Origin: Xanthomonas hydrangeae
GTDB lineage: Bacteria; Pseudomonadota; Gammaproteobacteria; Xanthomonadales; Xanthomonadaceae
Assembly (NCBI GenBank): GCA_905142475.1
Contig: LR990730.1
Location: 372,001-436,000 of the forward strand
DNA length: 64,000 bases
Reading direction: 5' to 3'
Shown here: positions 57,648-64,000 of the stretch, piece by piece
Layout of the letters: every line of letters begins with the position of its first letter
How positions within the stretch are numbered: the stretch's first letter is position 1
Program-made: the position numbers and the translations under genes
Notes under the pieces: generated by a model
The model's input: only the letters and a program-made list of their open reading frames with translations
What the model was told of the DNA's origin: nothing
The model's database searches: none

Positions 57648-58787
57648 ATGCCGCTTGCACCTGCCTCCAGCGCTCGCGCGCAACAACACGCCACGCGCGC
57701 GGCGTTCTTCATTCCCGGCTTTGCTGCGGCCATCTGGGCGGTGCTGGTGCCGTTCGCCAAGGCCAGGACCGGCGTGGACGATGGTGCGCTCGGGTTGATC
57801 CTGTTGTGCCTGGGCGCAGGCTCGTTTCTGGCGATGCCGCTGGCCGGCGCCCTCTCGGCGCGCTTCGGCTTTCGCACGGTGATGGCGGTGACGGCTGCAT
57901 TGATCTGCATCAGCCTGCCGTTTCTGGCCGTTGTCGCCAACCCGTGGCTGCTGGGCGCGGTGCTGTTCGTGTTCGGCGCCGGCGTGGGCGCGATGGATTG
58001 CGCGATGAACATGCAGGCGGTGGTGGTCGAACGCGATGCCAAGCGCGCGATGATGTCCGGATTCCATGCGTTTTTCAGCATCGGCGGCTTTGTCGGTGCC
58101 GGTACGATGACGCTGCTGTTGTCGGCGCGCATTGGTCCGCTGAGCGCTGCGATCGCCGGTGTGATTGCCATGCTGCTTGTCGGTGCACTGTCCGTTCGGC
58201 ATTGGCGTGCCGAGCGCATCTCCCAGCAAGGGCCGTTGCTCGCGCTGCCCAAGGGTATCGTGCTGTTTATCGGCATTCTGGCGTTTGTGGTGTTTCTGGC
58301 CGAGGGCACCATTCTGGACTGGAGCTCGGTGTTCCTGGCCGATGTGCACCAGGTCGACCCGAGCACCGCCGGGCTGGGCTATGTGGCGTTTGCGTTGACC
58401 ATGACGGTGACCCGTCTGCTGGGCGATGCGGTGGTGGAGCGGTTGGGGCGCATCCGCTCGATCGTGCTTGGCGCGCTGCTGGCCAGCGCGGGTTTCTTCG
58501 TGCTCACGCTGGTAAGCCCATGGCAGGCCTCGTTGGCCGGGTACGTGTTGGTGGGTTTGGGTTGCGCCAATATCGTGCCGGCCCTGTTCTCGCTGGCCGG
58601 CAACCAGACGCGCATGCCGGAGAGCATCGCCATCACCGCAGTCACGACATTGGGTTACGCCGGCATTCTGGCCGGGCCGGCATTGATCGGGTTCGCCGCC
58701 CACGGCATCGGCCTGGTCGGTGCCTTGCTCGGCGTTGCGGTGTTGATGGTGGGCGTGGCGATTTCCACGCGGTGGTTGAAGGTGTGA
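57648..58787 (+). CDS. MFS transporter (YbjJ-like)
   Basis: A 379-residue major facilitator protein with about 12 hydrophobic segments. The N-terminal pattern FFIPGFAAAIWAVLVPFAKA, then GLILLCLGAGSFLAMPLAGA and LSARFGFRTVM, matches the YbjJ/fucose-permease-like group. FVFGAGVGAMDCAMNMQAVV and GFHAFFSIGGFVGAG in helices 4-5 are also characteristic. The substrate is unknown. ATG 57648 is chosen because the 36 codons before it are not membrane-like. It stands alone on the plus strand. Confidence 0.87.
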   Translation: MPLAPASSARAQQHATRAAFFIPGFAAAIWAVLVPFAKARTGVDDGALGLILLCLGAGSFLAMPLAGALSARFGFRTVMAVTAALICISLPFLAVVANPWLLGAVLFVFGAGVGAMDCAMNMQAVVVERDAKRAMMSGFHAFFSIGGFVGAGTMTLLLSARIGPLSAAIAGVIAMLLVGALSVRHWRAERISQQGPLLALPKGIVLFIGILAFVVFLAEGTILDWSSVFLADVHQVDPSTAGLGYVAFALTMTVTRLLGDAVVERLGRIRSIVLGALLASAGFFVLTLVSPWQASLAGYVLVGLGCANIVPALFSLAGNQTRMPESIAITAVTTLGYAGILAGPALIGFAAHGIGLVGALLGVAVLMVGVAISTRWLKV

Positions 58788-58872
58788 GTGGTGGGTGTCA
58801 CCCGCGTGTCGTTGGTGGGTTATCGGTAAAGCGTCGCGCGCGGGCGCGCTGCTACCAAGAGCGGGGCAGGGA

Positions 58873-59574
58873 TTACGCCTCGGTGGGTAAATACTCGAAG
58901 CGGTAGCCCACGCCGTACACCGAGCGCACCCATTCTTCGCCGCCCACATCGGCCAGTTTGCGGCGCAGATTCTTGATGTGGCTGTCCACGGTGCGGTCGG
59001 TGACGATGCGGTGATCCACATACACGCGGTCCATCAGCTGTTCGCGCGAATACACGCGGCCCGGCGACGCGGAGAGCGTACGTAGCAGGCGGAATTCGAC
59101 CTGGGTCAGATCCAGGTCGCGTCCGGCCACGCTGGCCCGGCAGGCGGCGTCATCGATGACCAGGCCGTGCGTCGGCTCGCTGTTGGGATCATGCCGGTGC
59201 CGGCGCAGCACCGCGCGTACGCGCGCGATCACCTCGCGCGGGCTGAAGGGTTTGCAGATGTAATCGTCGGCGCCGATCTCCAACCCGAGCAGGCGGTCGA
59301 TCTCTTCGGCACGCGCAGTCACCATGATCACCGGTACCGCGCTGAGGCTGCGCAGTTCGCGGCAGATCTCCAGACCATCGCGATTTGGCAGCATCAGATC
59401 CAGCAACAGCAGATCCGGCGCCTGCGCGCGAAACGCTGCGATCGCCTGCGCGCCATCGGCCACCCAATGATGCGAATAGCCGGCCGCGTGCAGATACTCG
59501 CCCAGCACCGCGGCCAGTCGCGGTTCGTCTTCGACGATGAGCACATGTGCGGTCGTTGCGGTCTGGCTGTCCAT
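58873..59574 (-). CDS. baeR: OmpR-family response regulator BaeR
   Basis: A 233-residue response regulator. The receiver has the acidic pair in LIVEDEPRLA, the phosphoacceptor in LLLLDLMLPNRDGLE, Thr in IMVTARAEE and Lys in YICKPFSPREV. The winged-helix domain shows LTQVEFRLLRTLSASPGRVY, REQLMDRVYVDHRIVTDRTV and SHIKNLRRKL. The DHRIVTDRTVDSHIKNLRRKL run is typical of BaeR. Its start overlaps the baeS stop (TAATG), so the pair is co-translated. BaeR activates RND efflux genes in enterobacteria; the divergent efflux operon at 61204 is the obvious local target. Confidence 0.92.
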   Translation of the reverse strand: MDSQTATTAHVLIVEDEPRLAAVLGEYLHAAGYSHHWVADGAQAIAAFRAQAPDLLLLDLMLPNRDGLEICRELRSLSAVPVIMVTARAEEIDRLLGLEIGADDYICKPFSPREVIARVRAVLRRHRHDPNSEPTHGLVIDDAACRASVAGRDLDLTQVEFRLLRTLSASPGRVYSREQLMDRVYVDHRIVTDRTVDSHIKNLRRKLADVGGEEWVRSVYGVGYRFEYLPTEA

Positions 59575-60953
59575 TACGCCTCCAATGCCGGCAGCCGCAG
59601 CGTCACGCGCAGGCCGCCCAACGGCGACGCGGTCGCGTGGATCTCGCCCTCGTGCGCGCCGACGATATTGCGGCAGATCGCCAGGCCCAGCCCGCTGCCA
59701 CCGCTGGCGCGATTGCGCGAGCCTTCCACGCGATAGAAGCGCTCGAACAGGCGATCCAGCTTGTCTGCCGGCACGCCGGGCGCGCTGTCTTCCACCACGA
59801 TTTCCACTGCATGTCCGCGTCGTGCGCAGTGCACAACGAGTTGGCCGCCGGCATCGGTATAGCGCAACGAATTCTCCAGCAGATTGGAAAGCAACTGCTG
59901 CAGGCGGCGCTCATCGCCGTTGACATGCAGCGGCGCATCGATGCCGTCGGCGCGCAGCGTGAGTCCCGCTGCAGCGATGCGCGTCTGCATGCCGGCCAGT
60001 GTGGACTGCAGCACCACACTCAGATCGATCGGCGCGCGCCGATACGCCAACGCGCCCACATCGGTCAGCGACAGGTCGTACAGATCTTCGATCAGCTTGC
60101 CGAGTTGGCCGACCTCCTGATGCAGCGAGGTCAGTGACTCCCGCGTCATCGGCCGGATGCCGTCCTGCAGCGCTTCCAGTTCGGCGCGCAGTACCGCCAG
60201 TGGCGTGCGCAGTTCGTGAGAGACATCGGCCATGAAATCGCGGCGTGCGCGCTCGTTGTTGTCCAGTGCCTGTGCCAGCTGGTTGAAGTCGCGTGCGAGC
60301 TGGTCGAGTTCATCGCGCATGCCCGCGTGCAATCGCGTGCCGTAGTCGCCGGCGGCCAGGCGATGGGTTGCCACTGTCAAACCACGCAGGCGGCGCAGCA
60401 AGGTGCGCGACAACAGCCAGCCAAACAGCGCAGCGACACCCATCGATGCCGCGCCCACTGTCCACCACAGCCGTTGCTGCGCCTGGTAGAAGCGTGCGTC
60501 GTTGGCGGTCAGCACCCTCTCGAACGGCAGCATGCCCATCCAGCCCACCGTCTGCCCGCGCACCACAACCGGGCGCAGCGTGTCGGTGCGGCTGACATCG
60601 GGGTTGCCGATGATCACGCGGTAATCGCGATCCAGCAGCGCGAAGCGAAACACCGCGCCGGTCTGGTCGGAGATCGGCGGTGCGCGCGGTGGCAGATTTT
60701 GCGCCAGCTCCGGGCGCATCAGCACGAACCAGGCATCGGGATTGTCGCGGATGAAGTTCCAGTCGCCATGCTTGGCGTAATCGGCCTGCACGCGCGGCAA
60801 CACTTCCATCATCCGCTCGATGCCTTGCTCGCTGAGATAGTCGAGAAACTGTTTTCTGAGCAATAGCTGCCCGGCCAGGCCATTGATCAGCAGCACTGCG
60901 ATGCACGCGCTCAGGATGGCGAGAAAGAGTTTGGCGGTGATTCCGAGTTTCAT
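59574..60953 (-). CDS. baeS: Sensor histidine kinase BaeS
   Basis: A 459-residue membrane histidine kinase. Transmembrane helix 1 is AKLFLAILSACIAVLLINGL, followed by a periplasmic domain of about 130 residues, helix 2 (WWTVGAASMGVAALFGWLLS), HAMP, and the H-box DFMADVSHELRTPLAVLRAE with the phosphorylated His. ATPase motifs are LLSNLLENSLRYTD (N), VEDSAPGVP (G1) and GGSGLGLAICRNIV (G2). Envelope stress and toxic compounds are the known signals of BaeS. ATG 60953 is chosen because the N-terminal helix begins there. It is divergent from the RND adaptor gene. Confidence 0.92.
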   Translation of the reverse strand: MKLGITAKLFLAILSACIAVLLINGLAGQLLLRKQFLDYLSEQGIERMMEVLPRVQADYAKHGDWNFIRDNPDAWFVLMRPELAQNLPPRAPPISDQTGAVFRFALLDRDYRVIIGNPDVSRTDTLRPVVVRGQTVGWMGMLPFERVLTANDARFYQAQQRLWWTVGAASMGVAALFGWLLSRTLLRRLRGLTVATHRLAAGDYGTRLHAGMRDELDQLARDFNQLAQALDNNERARRDFMADVSHELRTPLAVLRAELEALQDGIRPMTRESLTSLHQEVGQLGKLIEDLYDLSLTDVGALAYRRAPIDLSVVLQSTLAGMQTRIAAAGLTLRADGIDAPLHVNGDERRLQQLLSNLLENSLRYTDAGGQLVVHCARRGHAVEIVVEDSAPGVPADKLDRLFERFYRVEGSRNRASGGSGLGLAICRNIVGAHEGEIHATASPLGGLRVTLRLPALEA

Positions 60954-61131
60954 CGACGTTGGGAAAACCTTGTTGCGAATGAGGTCACGCACGTGCGCTT
61001 GCTGGCATGACTGCCTGCATTGACTGAATGTTGCAGCGGCGTCGACTGCAGCTGCCAGCTGCGCGGCCTGTCTTGCACACCCGTATTGGGACTTCATTAA
61101 ACCCCGAAAGCAAGCGCCTGCTGTCTGTCAA

Positions 61132-61161
61132 AGCAAATCTTCAAATTTGCTCCATATTCGC
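61132..61161 (+). promoter_or_regulatory. Palindrome and BaeR-box-like site upstream of the efflux operon
   Basis: AGCAAAT (61132-61138) and ATTTGCT (61145-61151) form a perfect 7-bp inverted repeat with a 6-nt spacer. Its right half runs into ATTTGCTCCATATTCGC, which resembles the enterobacterial BaeR box (TTTTTCTCCATDATTGGC as I remember it) with one base missing. It is 43-72 nt before the adaptor ATG and divergent from baeSR. Confidence 0.45.
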
Positions 61162-61203
61162 AGCGTAGCGTGCGCATCCTCCGATCATTGCCGAGTGCGC
61201 CGC

Positions 61204-62496
61204 ATGCGTTCCGTCGCTTCTTCCCGTTCTGCCGTGGTACCGCGCCAATGGCTGCTGGCCGCCATGATCACCGTCGCGCTGGCGGCCTGTTCGCCTGCGC
61301 AAGCGCCGCAGCAGCGGCAAGTGGAAGTGGGCGTACAACGCGTGGACGTGCAGCGCCTGGCGATGGACCAGACGCTGCCCGGCCGCACGGTGGCGTATCA
61401 AAGCGCGCAGGTACGCCCGCAGGTGGGCGGCATCCTGCGCAAGCGTCTGTTTACCGAAGGCGAGCAGGTGCAGGCCGGGCAGGTGCTGTACCAGATCGAG
61501 CCGGCCGCGTTCGAGGCCGCGTATGCCTCCGCGCAGGGCGAGCTGGCGCAGGCGCAAGCGGCAGTGCTCTCGGCCAAGCCCAAGGCGCAGCGGTATCAGA
61601 CGCTGGTCAAGCTCGATGCAGTGAGCCAGCAGGATGGCGATGATGCGATTGCCACGTTGCGTCAGAACGAGGCCGCGGTGACTGCCGCAAAGGCCGCCTT
61701 GCAGACCGCAAAACTCAATCTGGATTTCACCCGCATCACCGCGCCGATCAGCGGCCGTATCGGTACCTCGAGCTTTACCCCGGGCGCACTGGTCACTGCC
61801 GACCAGACCGATGTGCTGACCACCATCAACCAGCTCGACCCGATCTATGTGGATGTCAGCCAATCCAGCGCGCAGCTGCTGCAGTTGCGGCGCAAGCTCG
61901 ATGCCGGCCAGGTCAAGGCAGTGGACGGCAAGGCCGAGGTCAAGTTGCTGCTTGAAGACGGCAGCGCTTACGCACGTACCGGCACCCTGGAAGTGGTGGA
62001 CACCGCAGTGGATGCCACCACCGGCACGGTGAAGTTGCGTGCGGTGATTCCAAATCCGGACCATCTGCTGCTGCCCGGCATGTACGTCAAGGCGGTGCTG
62101 TCGATGGCCGTCAACGAGCAGGCGATCCTGGTGCCGCAGCAGGCCGTCACCCGCAACAGCAAGGGCGAGGCGGTGGCGATGGTGGTCGGTGCCGACGGCA
62201 AGGTGGCGCAGCGCGTGCTCAAGACCGGCGATGCTGTGGGCGGCCGCTGGGTGGTCAGCGAAGGCCTGTCTGCAGGCGAGAGCGTGATCGTGCAGGGCCT
62301 GCAGAAGATCCAGGTCGGCATGCCGGTGAAGACGCGCGAGGTGACCGCTGCTGCGGCCACACCAGCTGCAGCGGCGCCGGTTGCACCTACACCGGTTGCA
62401 CCCACAGCAGTGACGCCGAGTGCACCTGCTGCGGCTAAGCCTACGACCGCGCCAGCACCCGCAGCGCCGGCCAGCGCAACGCCCAAGGCCGACTGA
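61204..62496 (+). CDS. acrA: RND efflux periplasmic adaptor (AcrA/SmeD-like)
   Basis: A 430-residue membrane-fusion lipoprotein. The signal peptide ends in the lipobox LAAC (ITVALAACSP, Cys near residue 28). The biotinyl-lipoyl halves are RTVAYQSAQVRPQVGGILRK and LDFTRITAPISGRIGTSSFT, flanking the alpha-hairpin (QAQAAVLSAKPKAQRYQTLV). PGMYVKAVLSMAVNEQAILV is the beta-barrel. The last 45 or so residues are an Ala/Pro/Thr-rich tail absent from E. coli AcrA. It links the inner-membrane pump to a TolC-type channel. ATG 61204 begins the signal peptide, 9 nt before the pump gene. Confidence 0.93.
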   Translation: MRSVASSRSAVVPRQWLLAAMITVALAACSPAQAPQQRQVEVGVQRVDVQRLAMDQTLPGRTVAYQSAQVRPQVGGILRKRLFTEGEQVQAGQVLYQIEPAAFEAAYASAQGELAQAQAAVLSAKPKAQRYQTLVKLDAVSQQDGDDAIATLRQNEAAVTAAKAALQTAKLNLDFTRITAPISGRIGTSSFTPGALVTADQTDVLTTINQLDPIYVDVSQSSAQLLQLRRKLDAGQVKAVDGKAEVKLLLEDGSAYARTGTLEVVDTAVDATTGTVKLRAVIPNPDHLLLPGMYVKAVLSMAVNEQAILVPQQAVTRNSKGEAVAMVVGADGKVAQRVLKTGDAVGGRWVVSEGLSAGESVIVQGLQKIQVGMPVKTREVTAAAATPAAAAPVAPTPVAPTAVTPSAPAAAKPTTAPAPAAPASATPKAD

Positions 62497-62505
62497 GGAA
62501 CTCTT

Positions 62506-64000
62506 ATGGCTCGTTTCTTTATCGACCGCCCCATCTTCGCGTGGGTCATCGCCATCGTCATCACGCTGGCCGGCGCGATCTCGATCTTCTCGCTGCCGCT
62601 GGAGCAATACCCGGACATCGCACCGCCCTCGGTGACGGTCAGCGCCACCTACACCGGCGCCTCCGCAGAGACCGTGCAGAACTCGGTCACGCAGATCCTC
62701 GAGCAGCAGATGACCGGCCTGGACAATCTGCTCTACATGTCCTCCAGCAGCAGCTCGGCCGGCACCGCGCAACTCACGCTCACCTTCGACTCCGGCACCG
62801 ACCCGGACACCGCGCAGGTGCAGGTGCAGAACAAGGTATCGCAAGGCGAGGCGTTGCTGCCCGACGAGGTCAAGACCAACGGCATCACCGTGACCAAGTC
62901 GGCCAGCGGCAGCATGTTCATGGTGCTGGCCTTCACTTCCGAAGACGGCAGCATGGACAGCACCGACATCGGCGACTACATGGTGTCCTCGCTGCAGGAC
63001 CCGATCAGCCGCCTCAACGGCATCGGCAGTGTCAACGTGTTCGGCGCCGAATACGCGATGCGCGTATGGCTGGATCCGGAAAAACTGCACACCTATGCGT
63101 TGATGCCCTCCGATGTCAGCACCGCGATCGCCGCGCAGAACGCCGATGTGTCCTCCGGCGCCTTGGGCGCATTGCCGGCACTGCAAGGCCAGCAATTGAA
63201 TGCCACGGTGACCTCGCGCAGCAAGCTGCGCACGCCGGCGCAGTTCGAGAACATCGTGCTCAAGTCCGACGCCGGCGGCGCCACCGTGTACCTGCGCGAT
63301 GTCGCGCGGGTGGAACTCGGCTCGGAATCCTACGGCTCCAGTTCCAAGTTCAACGGCAAGGCCGCTTCGGGCATGGGCCTGCAGCTGGCGACCGGCGCCA
63401 ATGCGCTGGACGCCGCCAAACTGGTGGAAGCCAAGCTCGACGCGCTCAAGCCGTACTTCCCGGCCGGGCTGAAATACGAGGTGGCCTACGGCACCACGCC
63501 GTTCGTGCGCATCTCCATCGAGGAAGTGGTCAAGACCCTGATCGAAGCGATCGTGCTGGTGGTCGTGGTGATGTACCTGTTCCTGCAGAACTGGCGTGCC
63601 ACGCTGGTGCCGGTGATCGCGGTGCCGGTGGTGTTGATGGGCACCTTCGGGGTGTTGTCGCTGCTGGGTTTTTCGATCAACACGCTGACCATGTTCGCGA
63701 TGGTGCTGGCGATCGGCCTGCTGGTCGACGATGCCATCGTGGTGGTGGAAAACGTCGAGCGGCTGATGGCCGAGCAAGGCATGTCGCCGCGCGAAGCCAC
63801 GCATACCTCAATGGGCCAGATCACCGGCGCCCTGGTCGGCATCGCACTGGTGCTCACTGCGGTGTTCCTGCCGATGGCCTTCTTCGGCGGCGCCACCGGC
63901 GAGATCTATCGGCAATTTTCGGTGACCATTGCCGCGGCGATGATCCTGTCGCTGGTGGTCGCACTGACCTTGAGCCCTGCGCTATGCGCCACCTTGCTCA
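62506..64000 (+). CDS. acrB: RND multidrug efflux pump (AcrB/SmeE-like), 3' end outside window
   Basis: The first 498 codons of an inner-membrane proton-driven pump of about 1050 residues. It opens [20 protein letters not shown], followed by the pore-domain stretch [20 protein letters not shown] and the porter sequence [20 protein letters not shown]. Transmembrane helices 2-4 contain [20 protein letters not shown] and [20 protein letters not shown] with the two adjacent Asp of the proton relay. The start ATG 62506 is 9 nt after the adaptor stop, with GAGGAA between. Substrates are probably diverse drugs and plant phenolics. The outer-membrane partner would lie beyond the window. Confidence 0.95.
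   Translation, partial: MARFFIDRPIFAWVIAIVITLAGAISIFSLPLEQYPDIAPPSVTVSATYTGASAETVQNSVTQILEQQMTGLDNLLYMSSSSSSAGTAQLTLTFDSGTDPDTAQVQVQNKVSQGEALLPDEVKTNGITVTKSASGSMFMVLAFTSEDGSMDSTDIGDYMVSSLQDPISRLNGIGSVNVFGAEYAMRVWLDPEKLHTYALMPSDVSTAIAAQNADVSSGALGALPALQGQQLNATVTSRSKLRTPAQFENIVLKSDAGGATVYLRDVARVELGSESYGSSSKFNGKAASGMGLQLATGANALDAAKLVEAKLDALKPYFPAGLKYEVAYGTTPFVRISIEEVVKTLIEAIVLVVVVMYLFLQNWRATLVPVIAVPVVLMGTFGVLSLLGFSINTLTMFAMVLAIGLLVDDAIVVVENVERLMAEQGMSPREATHTSMGQITGALVGIALVLTAVFLPMAFFGGATGEIYRQFSVTIAAAMILSLVVALTLSPALCATLL

Noticed and set aside
61141..63804. Minus-strand open frame of 887 codons opposite the RND genes.
   Set aside because: His/Arg/Gly-rich shadow without motifs; the plus strand encodes the recognisable adaptor and pump.

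Overview
The window is high-GC DNA with the gene content and dispersed repeats of a Xanthomonas chromosome (plant-associated Gammaproteobacteria). The genus call rests on a flavoprotein urate oxidase of the HpyO type, two proteins carrying the Xanthomonas VirD4-interacting domain (XVIPCD) that marks type IV secretion effectors, TonB-receptor and LysR richness, and the GGGAGAAGGTGCCCGAAGGG intergenic repeat typical of this genus. No rRNA or tRNA gene was seen.

Layout. 1-4.5 kb: two aldo/keto reductases, a CurA-like quinone/enone reductase, an exported methyltransferase-like protein and RluE. 4.5-9.4 kb: a small membrane protein, the helicase HrpB, a 5'-truncated chemotaxis receptor remnant and almost 1 kb of nested palindromic repeats. 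9.4-16 kb: a DUF1456 protein and a tightly overlapping seven-gene purine-degradation operon (uraH, hpyO, uraD, hpxZ-like, puuE, aminotransferase, allC) that takes urate to ureidoglycine and beyond. 16.7-25 kb: three LysR regulators, an MFS exporter, an F420-reductase-like protein, a deletion scar that joins a LysR gene to a headless alpha/beta hydrolase, and an exported S9 peptidase. 25.2-31 kb: a patatin/cPLA2-like lipase with a GvpU-like partner, then an AT-richer accessory patch with gene fragments and an effector/immunity pair (zinc-metalloprotease-like XVIPCD effector plus lipoprotein). 31-38.6 kb: a second purine block on the minus strand (HpxW-like Ntn hydrolase, AtzE-type amidase with an apparent fused AtzG-like head, nucleoside hydrolase, exported adenosine deaminase, NCS2 purine permease). 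39-42 kb: vanillate demethylase VanAB with a divergent LysR. 42-51 kb: TatD, a VOC protein, a LysR/MFS pair, a MerR/hydrolase pair, S1-type nuclease and a TonB receptor. 51.5-57.5 kb: SDR/TetR, sirtuin, old yellow enzyme, a hydroxyisobutyrate-dehydrogenase-like protein, a stand-alone XVIPCD protein and PurU. 57.6-64 kb: an MFS protein, the BaeSR two-component system and, divergently, an RND efflux adaptor and pump (pump cut by the window end).

How the genes fit. The two purine blocks form one pathway: uptake of purine bases, release of bases from nucleosides, deamination, urate opening to allantoin, and recovery of nitrogen from ureidoglycine, oxalurate and oxamate. Xanthine dehydrogenase is not in the window. 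Between the two blocks lies a variable segment with the interbacterial toxin pair. The most interesting items are the metalloprotease XVIPCD effector with its lipoprotein immunity candidate, the stand-alone XVIPCD protein, the GvpU-like/lipase pair and the apparent AtzG-AtzE fusion. All family assignments were made by reading motifs in the translations; no database search was run.
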